Translations under genes and position numbers: made by a program
NCBI RefSeq assembly: GCF_029784155.1
Contig: NC_073693.1
Location: 286,846,875-286,910,874 of the forward strand
Source of the DNA: Uranotaenia lowii
Taxonomy: Eukaryota > Arthropoda > Insecta > Diptera > Culicidae
Direction: 5' to 3'
Length of the DNA stretch: 64,000 nt
Shown here: piece by piece, positions 34,214-47,300 of the stretch
Layout of the letters: each line of letters begins with the position of its first letter
Position numbering within the stretch: the first letter of the stretch is position 1
Notes under the pieces: generated by a model
The model's database searches: none
What the model was told of the DNA's origin: nothing
The model's input: the letters and a program-made list of their open reading frames with translations, nothing else

Positions 34214-35054
34214 TCCCTATAGACTCGGAAACTTCTCACCCTATTTTCGTGAAACTTGGCAGGTGGGGGTATTGGAGGCAGGAGAAGATTCCTATTGTGG
34301 TTTGAGACCCCTCCCTCTCTCATGAAGGGGGGAGGGGCCTCCCAAACAAAAGACAATTTTTTGCATAACTCGAGAACCAATCAAACAAATGATATCAAAT
34401 TTGGTATGGGGTGGTATTTGGGAACGAGGAATATTTCAATGAATATTGAGTACCCGTCCCTCCTCTCAGTGGGGTGATAGGCATGGGGAAAGGGGGCTAC
34501 TTTACAATTTTTCATATAAGTCGAAAACTAATCAAGATATTGGAACCAAATTTTGTATGGGAAGGTATTTGGATAAGAAAAATATTTCAATGATTACTCC
34601 CCCCTCCCTCTTCCTAGAAGAATGGGGAGGGGGTCTCTTTCATAATTTTTTACATAACTCAAAAACTAATTAAGCAAATGGAACCAAATTTGGCATGGGA
34701 GGGTATTTGGATACGAAAAATATTTTTATGATTATTTGAGACCCCTCCCTCTTTCTAGCAGAGAGATATAAAGGGGGAGGGAGCCTCTTTCATATTTTTT
34801 ACATAACTCAAAAACTAATGAGGCAAATGAAACCAAATTCAGCATGGGCGGGTATTTGGGAACGTGATATGTTCTAATGATTGTTTGAGACCCCTTCCTT
34901 CTTCCAGTGGGGAGAAAGGAAAGAGAGAGAGTTTATTTTTTTACTGCAATTTTTACTGCATAACTTGAGAATCACAACAGCAAATGGAACCAAATTTGTC
35001 ATGGAACGATATTTGGATACGAGAAATGCTTCTGTCAATATTTGGTATCCCTCA
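34141..35054 (+). mobile_element. Helitron-like element family B, truncated by assembly gap
   Basis: A (CTGT)n tract at 34163-34213 is followed by the head TTCCCTATAGACTCGGAAAC and GGCAGGTGGGGGTATTGGAGG. Units of about 110 bp follow (ACCCCTCCCTC ... GGAACCAAATTTG ... GGTATTTGG). It runs into the N block at 35055, so the 3' end is unseen. Confidence 0.65.
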
Positions 35055-35554
35055 NNNNNNNNNNNNNNNNNNNNNNNNNNNNNNNNNNNNNNNNNNNNNN
35101 NNNNNNNNNNNNNNNNNNNNNNNNNNNNNNNNNNNNNNNNNNNNNNNNNNNNNNNNNNNNNNNNNNNNNNNNNNNNNNNNNNNNNNNNNNNNNNNNNNNN
35201 NNNNNNNNNNNNNNNNNNNNNNNNNNNNNNNNNNNNNNNNNNNNNNNNNNNNNNNNNNNNNNNNNNNNNNNNNNNNNNNNNNNNNNNNNNNNNNNNNNNN
35301 NNNNNNNNNNNNNNNNNNNNNNNNNNNNNNNNNNNNNNNNNNNNNNNNNNNNNNNNNNNNNNNNNNNNNNNNNNNNNNNNNNNNNNNNNNNNNNNNNNNN
35401 NNNNNNNNNNNNNNNNNNNNNNNNNNNNNNNNNNNNNNNNNNNNNNNNNNNNNNNNNNNNNNNNNNNNNNNNNNNNNNNNNNNNNNNNNNNNNNNNNNNN
35501 NNNNNNNNNNNNNNNNNNNNNNNNNNNNNNNNNNNNNNNNNNNNNNNNNNNNNN
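35055..35554. other. Assembly gap (500 N)
   Basis: Exactly 500 N bases, a typical placeholder for a gap of unknown size. Reading frames crossing it are artefacts. It lies in the spacer between the inverted arms, so the real spacer length and content are uncertain. Confidence 0.99.
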
Positions 35555-38500
35555 TACTCTTATTTATGACATTTGTGACAGTTTCAATTTAACAATTTTG
35601 AACACGGGTGAAAAAACACGAGTACCTAAACCTCCTGCAAGACCAAGTGCAATTGACCTCTCACTCTGCTCAAATTCACTATCATTGGATTGCCAGTGGA
35701 AGGTAATCCCTGATCCCAATGGTAGTGACCACTTACCAATCAAAATCACAATCACCAATGGGGCCAGCACTTCGAATCAAACAAATATGGCATATGACCT
35801 TACAAGACACATCGACTGGAAAAAATATGCGGACACGATTACAACAGCCATCAATTCTATGAATGTTCTTCCTCCTTTGGAAGAGTATAACTTTCTAGCT
35901 TGTTTGATACATGATAGCGCAGTTTGTGCTCAAACGAAACCCATCCCAGATTCATCTGTACGTCGAAAGCCTCCTAACCCATGGTGGGACAACCAGTGTT
36001 CCAAGCTTTATAAGGACAAATCAAAAGCATTCAAAGATTTTAGAAAACATGGAACCCTCGATCATTTTCAAGCATATCAGTCCCTTGAAAATCAATTCAA
36101 AAAATTGATTAAAGGAAAAAAACTAGCACATTGGCGTACATTCGTGGAGGGTTTATCACGAGAAACGTCCTTGAATACCTTGTGGAAAGTAGCACGAAAC
36201 ATGCGTAATCGATCTTCAACAAATGAAAGTGAGGAACATTCACATAGATGGATATTCAACTTTGCACGGAAAGTCTGCCCCGATTCCACACCGAACCAAA
36301 AAATTGTTCGGAATGTGTCCCTAGACAGGTGCAATCTGGATTCCAGCTTTTCGATGGTCGAATTCTCACTTGCCCTCCTCTCTTGCAACAATTCAGCTCC
36401 GGGAATTGATAAAATCAAGTTTAACTTGTTGAAAAACCTTCCGGATGCCGCCAAATTTCGCTTATTAAATTTATTTAATCAATTCCTGGAGCACAACATT
36501 GTTCCCCAAGAGTGGAGACAAGTGAGAGTCATTACTATCCAAAAGCCCGGAAAACCAGCGTCTGATCCCAATTCGTACCGTCCAATAGCGATGTTGTCTT
36601 GTATACGCAAATTGATGGAGAAAATGATATTGTTTCGTTTGGACAAATGGGTGGAAACAAATGGTCTCCTTTCAGATACTCAATTTGGGTTTCGAAGGGG
36701 CAAAGGGGACAAACGATTGTCTTGCTTTGCTGTCTTCAGAGATACAAATGGCGTACGCAAAACGTGAGCAAATGGCTTCAGTGTTTCTAGACATAAAGGG
36801 AGCTTTTGATGCAGTCTCAATAGAGGTTTTGTCAGACAAGTTGCACTCCCGAGGTCTGCCTCCTCTATTGAACAACATCTTATACAGCTTGCTTTGTGAG
36901 AAACATCTGAACTTTGCTCATGGAGATATTGCAGTTAGAAGAACCTCTTACATGGGCCTCCCGCAGGGTTCATGTTTGAGTCCACTTTTGTACAACTTTT
37001 ACGTAAGTGATATCGACAGTTGTCTCTCTGAAGGCTGCACTCTAAGACAACTTGCAGATGACGGCGTAGTGTCTGTCACAGGATCTACTGAGTCTCATCT
37101 GCACAGACCTTTACAAGATACTTTAGACAGATTGTCTTCCTGGGCTTTGGGGCTTGGGATTGAGTTTTCCCCTCAGAAAACGGAGATGGTTGTTTTCTCT
37201 AAGAAACATAGACCTGCTCAACCTAAGCTTCAACTCCTAGGCAGAACGATCACTCAATCGAGGTGTTTTAAGTATCTTGGGGTTTGGTTTGATTCCAAAT
37301 GTACCTGGAGAGCCCATATTGAGTATCTGAAAGGAAAATGCCAACAAAGAATCAATTTTCTCCGATCAATCACTGGCACCCTGGTGGGGAGCCCATCCAG
37401 AAGATCTTTTAAAATTGTATCGAACAACCATTCTCTCAGTGATGGAATATGGTAGCTTCTGCTTCCAGTCAGCTGCCAAATCTCACCTCATCAAACTCGA
37501 GCGTATCCAATACCGCTGCCTCCGCATCGCTCTGGGCTGTATGCCCTCAACGCATATGTCAACGCATGAGTCTCGAAGTTTTGGCAGGAATACTTCCTCT
37601 TAAAGATCGATTCAATTTACTATCACTCCGGTTCCTCATCAGGTGTGAGGTCATGAACCCATTGGTGATTGTGAATTTTGAAAGGTTACTTGAGCAAAAT
37701 CTTCATACTAGATTTATGTCTATATACCATGTCCTCATGTCAATGCAGGTAAAACCCTTCTTCGTATTCTCCAACTCGTGTTTGTAGCCCAGACTACGAT
37801 CATTCTTCTGTCCAGTTTGATTTGTCTATGCAGCAGGAAATTCGTGGAATCCCGGTCTCGCATCGCCCTCTTCTGATTCCAAGAATTTTCGAAGCTAAAT
37901 ATAGACACGTCGATGCTGATAAAATGTACTTTACCGATGGATCTCTTATAGAGGAAACAACAGGATTTGGAGTGTTCAACGAAATATCTAGCGCCTCTCA
38001 CAGTCTTCAGCCACCATGCTCTGTATATGTAGCGGAGTTAGCAGCTATTTCACTGGGCTTTGGACAGTATCGCATCACGGCCAGATGGACACTACTATAT
38101 TGTAACGGATAGTCTGAGCTCTGTTGAAGCAATCCATTCGATAAAACCGGGAAAGCACTCGCCGTACTTCCTCGAGAAGATACGAAATAATTTGAGTGCT
38201 TTATCAAAACGTCGCTTTACCATCACCTTTGTTTGGGTTCCCTCTCATTGCTCGATAGTGGGCAATGAGAAGGCAGACTCTCTGGCAAAGGTGGGAGCGA
38301 TGGAAGGCGATACGTATCAACGTGAAATCGTCTTCAGCGAATTTTACTATTTGGCTCGAAGAAACTCTCTTGTCAACTGGCAGCGCAAATGGGACGAGGA
38401 TGAGCAGGGTCGGTGGTTCCACTCGATTATCTCAAAGGTAAGCCTTAAACCATGGTTTAATAGATTGAACTTGAGTCGGGATTTTATTCGTATATTTTCC

Positions 38501-38934
38501 CGTCTCATGTCCAATAATTGTTCCTTAGACGCGGTACTCTATCGTTTTGATATTACTGGCAGCAATCTATGTGGTTGTGGCCAAGGTTACCATGACATCG
38601 AGCATATTGTTTGGTCGTGCGAGGTCCATCTTGTCGCCAGAACGAATTTTATAGACTCCCTTAGGGCCCGAGGAAAACCACCCTATGTTCCAGTGAGAGA
38701 TGTGCTGGCTTTGATAGACTTGGACTACATGTTCGAAATATATCTTTTCCTAAAAGCTATTGATCTTCGTCTATAATTCTTTTTATTTTCACATTTCCCT
38801 ATCTATCTTCTATCTTTTCTTCAAAAAGTGAACTAGATATAAGCACACAATTGTAATCAAACAAAACGAGTTTGGCTCCTTAAAGCCTAAAGGTATGAGC
38901 CGTTTCAAATAAAGAAATTACAAAAAAAAAAAAA
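35555..38934 (+). mobile_element. Loa/I-like LINE, 5' end in gap, decayed by frameshifts
   Basis: Ordered domains are visible across several frames. The endonuclease end has GSDHLPIKI (about 35730). A linker contains NPWWDNQCSKLYKDK (35975). The reverse transcriptase has SYRPIAMLSCIRKLMEK (36575), FLDIKGAFDAVS (36783), GLPQGSCLSPLLYN (36955) and the catalytic LADDG (37049). An RNase H domain has FTDGS (37930), VAELAAI (38027) and DSLSSVEAI, followed by HCSIVGNEKADSLAK (38250) and a C-terminal Cys-His cluster CGCG...H..EH...C (38575-38615). Frame changes near 36690-36760, 37380-37420, 37490, 37790 and 38090 break the frame, so it is inactive. The 3' UTR ends AATAAAG and an A run at 38919-38934. 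An RNase H downstream of the reverse transcriptase points to the I/Loa group. Confidence 0.9.
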
Positions 38935-38935
38935 A

Positions 38936-41199
38936 AGACAACAACGCTCCCAAATTATTCAAAACTAGTTCCAAAATTCTTTGCACCAAGGAAGAAATAT
39001 GGATTTTGGTGCCTTGTGTAATTTAAGAATGTCAGTATAATTTGATCTGATCTGTTTTTGATACGCTCGCCAGATAAATCTGCTTTTATTATCATCTGGT
39101 TAACAAAAATTAACAATACACATCCATATGATATGATACATAAACCAGGAAGAGCTCCTGCTGCCTTTTATTTGTTTATCACTCGACTCATGCCGCCAAG
39201 ATGACCGAGACCCATTATCAATTACGAAGTGATTTCTCCTAGTTTTTTTCGTTACATTGGTCACCATGCCAAGCTATCAGGCAAATTCGAATGAACGAGG
39301 AATCAACTTCACCAATGTAAGTTAGCCCGTGAGATGTAAACATTCGAACTCAGAAGTGTTGGAATATATTCTGAATTTTGAATCCTGAATTTGAATTCTA
39401 AATTTTCATTTCGGAGTTCAGAATTTTGAACTACTGATTTTGAAATTGTAATTAGCTACTTATTCAAGGATCAGATTTATTTCAGAATTTGAAATTCAAC
39501 ACCAATATTATGTTTCAAATTCCTTCCTTATGATAATGATGAGTTTATGAGTAGGAAACTAACAGTGGCAATACTATTTTTTGTTTTTTTTTGTTACGTT
39601 TGAGGAGTGGCTCCAGGAAGTTTTCAATGTAAGATTTTATCCCATAAATGTATTCCTCGTAAGACTTTAAAATTAGGCCCTCAGATTCAGAGGGAGATAA
39701 ATGCCGAAATTATCGATTTTGAGTTGAGTTTGATTGATTTTTTAATCTTGATCTACTTCTGGTGCAAAACCCCAATTAAAAAAAATTAACATTTTTTTTA
39801 TTGAATAAAACTGCTCGAATTCATAAAATAGATGAGAATTCGAGCACCTTGATAACTTTGAAGCGCGTTTTTCCGAAATTATTATTTAGCACTTATCTCT
39901 TTCTGATTCTAAGGGCCTCAACTATTTTCCTAATTTGCTTAGTCATCTCATTGTGTTGAAATTATTATTGATTCAGTATGAATTTTTTTGTAGCTCAACA
40001 ACATCGCTACTACATACCTCGACCAATGTGTTTCGAAACACAACACTAGATCACTTTTAAAATTTTCTATAAAAGAATAAAATGATTCCAGAGATTTTTT
40101 TTCTCCTGAATTTATGCACCCATTTGCAGGTTTACTAGGATTTCTTGTATAAAATCTTGATTTGACAGAAAAGGTATAAATTGGATGATCGTAAACGATC
40201 CCTGAAGCCGAAAAACGCTTCTAAAGGCCAGAAATCGCATTTTAAAGTTGTGATCCCAAACTAAGCTCAGAACAGCCAAAACACGCTTTTAAAGACCAGA
40301 AACCGCAAAGTTGTGATCCAACATTAAGCTCAGAATCGCCGAAAAACGCTTCTAAAGGCCAGAATTCGAAGCCCTCGGAGCAGCATGAAAAGTCACAAAA
40401 TCACAAGTTAAAATGCACTGAAATTTTAAGATATTATTTTGGTACCTACCCATCATTCCGGAACCGCAAAGTAAACTTTCTGAAACCACTGCACTGGTCC
40501 ATTCCGAAACAAACTGTTATGACGCCGCTTCTAAGTTGGATTTGATTCATCTACTAACAAATTGAATTAGCTACTTACAAACCCGGGGGAGCTGGCCAAA
40601 GGGCAGACGTCTTGTCATGATTTCCCTAAACGATATCGTCATAACGAGCATAACAGAATAGGACAGTTCTTCTGCAAAATTCAGTTCAGTAGTTCATCTG
40701 TACTCGATAAAGACGGTCAAATTAGTCTAAGGAGTTGGAAATAGGTCGTTGTTTGTTTCAGTTTATTTTTGAAATCCAAGTGAAAAAACCGTTAGCAAAC
40801 ATGTGTTTCTTGGAGAAATTTGACATCGGTGACATTTGAAGAAGGACATAAAATCGATGTCTTGAAAAAGTGACATTCTTAAGAGTCGAATGAGCGCATG
40901 TGCCTTTGCGTGGGTTTTTTCCTTCGTTCGTGAACTAGAATCCGGTAGGCTGGAAGCTGTATCCCGAGCCTGTCTGTGATGAGAAACATCTGATTTATAT
41001 TGCTGCATGGTCGGCTTTTGAAGTCCTGAAGCAGGTGAAGAAAAAAAAAATCATTCATTCTTAGTCTCAAGTGATAAGTGAGGGTGAAAATCGATTTTGC
41101 GAATAATTTTCAAGCAAAAGAATATTCTCTGTTGGTGATCGAGCAAGAACCGAACCGAAAAAACTGGAAGCGGACACTTCTGCCGGAAATCGATCCGAG
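38936..41199. other. Spacer; holds copy 1 of a direct repeat, possible upstream region of EcKinase copy 2
   Basis: Positions 39295-39555 match 42128-42393 in direct orientation (CAGATTTATTTCAGAATTTG and flanking AT-rich text). Positions 40195-40370 contain imperfect short repeats around GCCGAAAAACGCTTCTAAAG. The sequence from about 40670 to 41199 could include the promoter and 5' UTR of the exon at 41200. No TATA box was convincing. Confidence 0.45.
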
Positions 41200-41325
41200 A
41201 TGGGTGTGAATGATATCGATGTGCCAGAGGATGTGCTTACATCATCCACCTCCAAGATGGACCGGGGGATGTTGCAGCGAATTTTCGAGAAAACCGAACC
41301 CAATTTGGTGATCGATTCGTACGAA
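41200..41325 (+). CDS. Candidate exon 1 of EcKinase copy 2
   Basis: ATG at 41200 opens 42 codons (MGVNDIDVPEDVLTS..., then MLQRIFEKTEPNLVIDSYE) and ends at a GTAGGT donor (41326). The end phase fits the acceptor at 50247/50248. The pattern (an N-terminal helix, then a short strand leading into the glycine-rich loop) is what EcKinase-like proteins show just before GxGDNY. The region is locally less AT-rich than its surroundings. The same frame is open upstream to 41107 but has no other ATG. A minus-strand open frame over the same bases (41067-41408) is a shadow. Confidence 0.6.
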
Positions 41326-44300
41326 GTAGGTATCCTGGATATTTGAGCAGAACAAAAAATAGTATGATGTTTAATATATTTTGCAGCTAGAGGAAATGTG
41401 TGTAACAATCATATTAGAGATTCGGAATTTAAAACAGTTCTAGATTATCGATGACAGTTTCTGCTGTTATATTATTATAGTGGATGAATTATTGATTGTA
41501 AAGCTGAAAATCGTTAATTGCTTATATACAGAATCCCTTTCTTTATTTCTGCAAGAAATAATAATTTCTGTTGAATTCTAAATCCAATATTTTGCAATTT
41601 CGATGAAGTTATGATTTCTTCAACTTTATGATTTTTTATATAAATTCGAAAATGCAATCGACAGATATCTATCAATGTAGAGTTTTAAAAAAAATACAAT
41701 GTAACTAATGTAATTCTCAACTTCTATTCTCAAATCCGAAGATTTGAGGTGTGTTGACTATTTTTGGCCATATTAGTTCTAATTTCACAGTTTGTAAGTG
41801 TCAGACAAAGAAAATTCTAAAATTTTGTCTTCTACCCTATAGTCAATGCATACTTTAAGGTGATATATTCTAATTTTTAGATAAAAACAGTGGTTTGAGT
41901 CCTGTTTTTTTTTGTTTTTATTAGTGACACTTTACACCTATGAGGCTATTCGTGTCATGTTGAGTCCTGTTTATCAGGTAATTACTGGATGAATATTAGT
42001 TATTGAACAAATATTGATAATCTCGTGCTTAGCAATGATCACGATCCATTCAGAACAAAAATATATATTTTTGGACTCTAGGTATCAATTGAGCCCAGAA
42101 CATACATTTTGGAAAACTTTTTCGAAGAATATCCTTACCAATATAATGTAAGCTAGCCCGTAGGACATAAACATTCGCACTTAGAAGTGTTGGAATATAT
42201 TCTGACTGAATTCTGAATCCTGAATTTGAGTTCTAAATTTTCAATTCTGACTTCAGAATTGTGAACTACGGATTTAGAAATTGTAATTAGCTTTTTATTC
42301 AAGGATCAGATTTATTTCAGAATTTGAAATTCAATATCAATATTACGTCTCAAATTTCATTCCATCTTTATGATAATGCTGATTCTATGAGTAGGGGAGA
42401 GTGGGGTATCATGGGCCACTTTTTTTCTTTGCTTTATAATTTCTTTTTTATAAAAGATAAAAAGAAAAAAAAAATAAACGGAAAGGGTTTCTACATTTTT
42501 AAGGTATCATTAGGCATTTTTATTTATTTTTTAAATACATGAATTTCCCAAGTTCTGACTTTTTTTAAATAAGTATATTTTTTTTGGATTTTGAAAAACT
42601 GTGGGGAAACGTAGGCCACCAAATCTAAATTGACTAGATAACTTGCAAATTTTATGAGTTGATCCAGTACTGAAATTTCATAATTCATTTAGTTGTTTTA
42701 GAGCAAATTCAGATGAGGAAATAAAAAAGAAAGTTGCGTATGATCGAATAGTTGCTAATTCCTGGCTCTCGAATGATTTGGCAAAATTCCTTATAAATGA
42801 TTTATGTTCGTCTCTATCGCACTGGAAAAAATGGATAAAATATTTTCCATAACTCTTTATTTGGCATAAGAAAAGTTTGCAGATAGGAAAAATGTATTTC
42901 AAGTTCTGAATGTGTATAAAAACATAAAAATATGGGTGGCCCAAGATACTCCACAAAATGTGGCCTACGATTACCCGCAAGCTATGATTTGCAAAATGAT
43001 TACGTTTATGTGACTTATAGATGTTTCCTCAAAAATTCCTTTTCTACGTGAAAGAATATGACTAAACTAAGATCATAAGCGTATGAGCATTAGACCGCTG
43101 CAAGATTTGTATGGAAATTTCAAATTCTTAAATTTTTACACCTTCCATAACTTTTCTTGGTTGTTTTTGCTGCCAGAAATAGCAATAAAATTTTTGGAAG
43201 CGATCCATTCAGTCCTGAATTAGCGCAACGTGTTTTAATTTTGTATGGAAATTTGTATAGGAAAACAAAATTTTCATTAAAAAATCGGCAGAGATTTACA
43301 GAGAGTTCCAAAAAATTTTGGATGAAAAATATTCCTTGATTCTTGCAGTACTATTCATGTGAACAAAGCAAAAACCTAACTTATACCCCAGAAAATTATT
43401 CGATGTTATAAAAAAATATTTTTTTAAATATTTTTTTTTAAATTTTTGCGTTTTTTTCTGCTTATTTGCAAGCTGTGTAACCGTAGGATGGAAATAAAAA
43501 ATCTCAAAAAACTGCTTTGCATTGCCAGAGAATTGCTTTTGAAAAATTTTTTTTGCATTCATTATCAGCTCTAGCAAGCAAAATCCGCAATTTTTAAATA
43601 CTTTTCAATTGATTCAGATTTTTTATTTTGAAATGGTTGGAACTTTTTTCATGAAATTCTTAGCTGTTTGTCATGTTAGCAAAAAATGAAGTTTAAGAAT
43701 AGTCAAAACTAAAAATCAACGACCGATTGAATTTCAAGTTTATTCGAATTTTCTGGATGATTTAATGTGCAAACATTTCTTCTTTCATACAAATTTCCAT
43801 ACAACATTGAAACGCGTTGCGCTAACTCAGGAATCAACCACATCATCTAAAATTGTACACTGATGCTTGGTGACTCAAAAGGCATCGAAAAAACATATGG
43901 AAGCAAAAAGTCATTTTTTGCAGCGCTCTAATGAGCATTTTTTTGTTATGTACTTTAGGCATCCTACGAATGCTATTACAGCACTGATAAACTGATATAG
44001 CTCTGCACCACATTTCCATCAACCAAAGGTTCGTGACTTAACTGCTTAGTAAGTGATTAATACACTGGTTGTGATGGTGCTAGCATTCAAAAATTACTCC
44101 ACGTGTTCTAATGACACGTTGAAAAATATATAGAAATTTCATTATCTACAAAGCATTTTTAGCCTGCTACAATTTTTCTGCGTGCAAAAGTATAAGTTGC
44201 TATGGTGTTCAATTTTTGTTATGTTTTCCTCCCAGTGAAAAAAGGTCCCGATGATTGAAATATACTAGATTCATTGAACTTTGAAATCTGAGGAACAAAA

Positions 44301-47300
44301 TTTGAAACGTGCCTACAAATGAAAATAAATTCTTCATATTTAAAAACAACTATTCCAATTAATAGCATATTAAAATTTAAAAAATAATTTCATTATATAA
44401 TTGAATTAAAGTTTAACAGTTTTAAAGAATGAATTTTATCAAATGAATAAAAGTTCTAGATTTAAAGACTTTCAAAAAGAAAATGTTCTTTATCTTATTG
44501 AAGCAAAAATCGCAGTTCTTTAAAAAAGGATCTCCTGGTGAACGATTTAGTCTAGCCATTTTATTAGGGAATATACTTTTTAGATCATCTGAAATTTCTT
44601 TAAATTTCTCCTTTGGATAGAATTTTCAAAAGATCATATACTATTCTTCAATAAGAATGGAATTGATCCGATACATTGAAACTATAATTTTAACTAACAG
44701 AGTTACATAACTCTTTATAAAACATACTATCGAATTGTCAAATGAAAATTGAATGATTTACGCAAAAATCGAAATTTAGTTATTGGTATCATTACATGAT
44801 CGGGAAACGAAGCTTAGGGAATGATGGGCTAGTTGGCGCCAAGTGCTCTGGGCGATGAATATTTGTCTCCTACGCAGGGGGGGTTATATCAGCTTATCAG
44901 TGATTACAGTTAGTGACAAAAATTAGTAATAAAGAACAGTTACCACCATCAATTTGCTCAATTACTTTATAAAATGGATGTTTTATAAAAAACACTGTAC
45001 CCAGCTAATTTTATTTTGCTGGAAACCAGCAAAATTATGCTGGAAACCAGAAAAATTTTGCTGGATTTTGTCCCGCTGGATTTCCAGCAAAACTTCCAGC
45101 AATTTTAATTGTTGGAAAATCCAGCAAACTAAATTACTGGAAATCCAGCAATCTCAATTACTGGAAACCAGCTATCTTAATTGCTGGAAATCAGCATTTT
45201 TTTTAAAGAAAACAACCAGATTCTAAATCAAATTTTAAAATTAAACCTCCATGGTAGTCATATTTAAAAAAAAAGAAATGTTGGTTAATTTTTCTTGAGT
45301 GACATTTATTCAATTTTTTAGAACAAAATTATCTAATATCAGCCAGTTGGTTTTCCGCTTTCCGCCAAGTATTGGACATCTTGCTCCATCTGAAATAAAA
45401 ATAAAAATTAAAATTATAAGATTCTTGAAATAAAAACTTTATCTCTTCGAAAAAAATATACCTTTGGTTTGAATTCTTCATCACTAGAAGTTAAACATTT
45501 TTCGCGCGCAACGAAAAATAATGAGCAAAAACAAAAACAAATTCGAGTTTGACAGATCGATTGCTGATTTTTAAACAATGAAGATCAAGTGCTGGAAAAA
45601 TCAGCAAGGCGGAAAATGTATGCTGGTTTCCAGCATAAATTTGGATTGCTTGACTTTACCAGCATTTTTTTTGTTGGAAATCGAGTCGAAAATTTACTGT
45701 GTACTGACTGATACTATTTGAGACTAGTTGATTTTTGGAAAAAAATAATTAGCAAAAGTGAAAGACCCATTTTAATTTTTATCAACAGAATTTAATGGGA
45801 TAAAAGTAAATAACAATTTAAGGAAAAAGTGAAAAATTCATAAAAATTCAAAAGTAAAACAAACCAAACATGTCATCTCCCCTGAAAAAAGCACAACTAT
45901 CAAATCAAGCATCGACTATGACATTTTTTTTTGGTTTTCTCGAGTGCATATGAGCACTTAGGCTGGAACAAATTTCAATTTCTTCTTTTGTCACCCCCTC
46001 CCCCTTCGAAATTTTCTAAAATCCCGAAGGGCCGCCGCCGACCGTGGCCTAGAGGATAGCGTTTCAGTCTTCTAAGCCAGATCATGAGATCGAGTCTCGG
46101 TCACGGCATACATAGTACTCTTTCTGTGGGTTGGTGGTGTTAGCATTAGTATGATGCTAGCCATTATATCCTTGAAAGATGTACGCTTTAGTCTTAAGTA
46201 GAATTTAGATCTCTTTAAAGAAACATGAAGTTTCACTGAGATCCTATATGTGTGTGTTCGTTGTTTTTTTTAAATAAAGTTCGAAATATTTTATGTAAAT
46301 TTCGAAAAAAAAATCAAATATCCTAAAGATAACAATACAAAACAAATTGTGGACGATGGGAGTTATTTAACTTTTTGTTTCATGATTTTATATTGCAATA
46401 ATATTGTATGCAGTTTTGTTGCATATAAACTTTCGTGCAATTTATTCCAATTTATTTGATTTTTGCATTATATTTTGTTATCCCCCCTCCCCCTCCCTCG
46501 CGATGTTCCAACTTCAAGTGACAAAAGAAGGATTTGAAATTTGTTCCGGCCTTATTAATAACGGTTTCAAGACATTTAAGATCGAGTACAATCCCAAATA
46601 TCCTTATCTGCTGTTTTCCAGTTCTTTCTTGTTCCTGAAAATTTATGTTTTTCAGAGGATTCCCAATCTGCCTCCACAAATGCTCTATGCAGTTAAAATT
46701 TGACGCTTTTTAAGCGTTAACAGTATTTACTCTCGTACAAAATGAGCAATATTTTAGGCTTCAATACTATATTGGACGGAGTTACACGTGAAAACCCAAT
46801 TGCTTCACAAAAAGTTGCAGATCAAGTTATAGAATGGTCGAACAATCCATTTGGAATGCTTTGGGATCTAAAGACCTATCATGCTCTCAATAACTTCTTG
46901 TTCTTTTCTTTTGACCTTTTTGTGGGAAATAAGATGTGGGTAAAGTAAAGAAAATAAATATAATTAATAGAAGTCAAGTTAAGAAAAATAATATGATTGA
47001 ATTGTCCAGGAGCTCATTTCGATTATTCTATATCTATCTATATATATAAATGAATTTCTGTCTGTCTGTCTGTCTGTCTGTTCCCTATAGACTCGAAAAC
47101 TACTGAACCGATTTACCTGAAACTTGGCAGGTGAGGGTATTGGAGGCCAGGGAAGGTTCCTATTATGGTTTGAGACCCCTCCCTCTAACAGGAAGGGGGG
47201 AGGAGGTCTTTCATATAAAAGTAATAAGTCTCCATAGCTCGAGAACTGATCAAGCAAATCAAACCAAATTTGGCATGGGAGGGTGCTTGGGTACGAGAAA

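Noticed and set aside
34881..36767. Single 628-codon frame across the N gap
   Set aside because: The N block is translated as unknown residues; the left part is Helitron-like repeat and the right part is LINE.
46037..46108. Functional tRNA gene
   Set aside because: It has A- and B-box-like words but poor cloverleaf pairing and is fused to a SINE body found elsewhere in the window.
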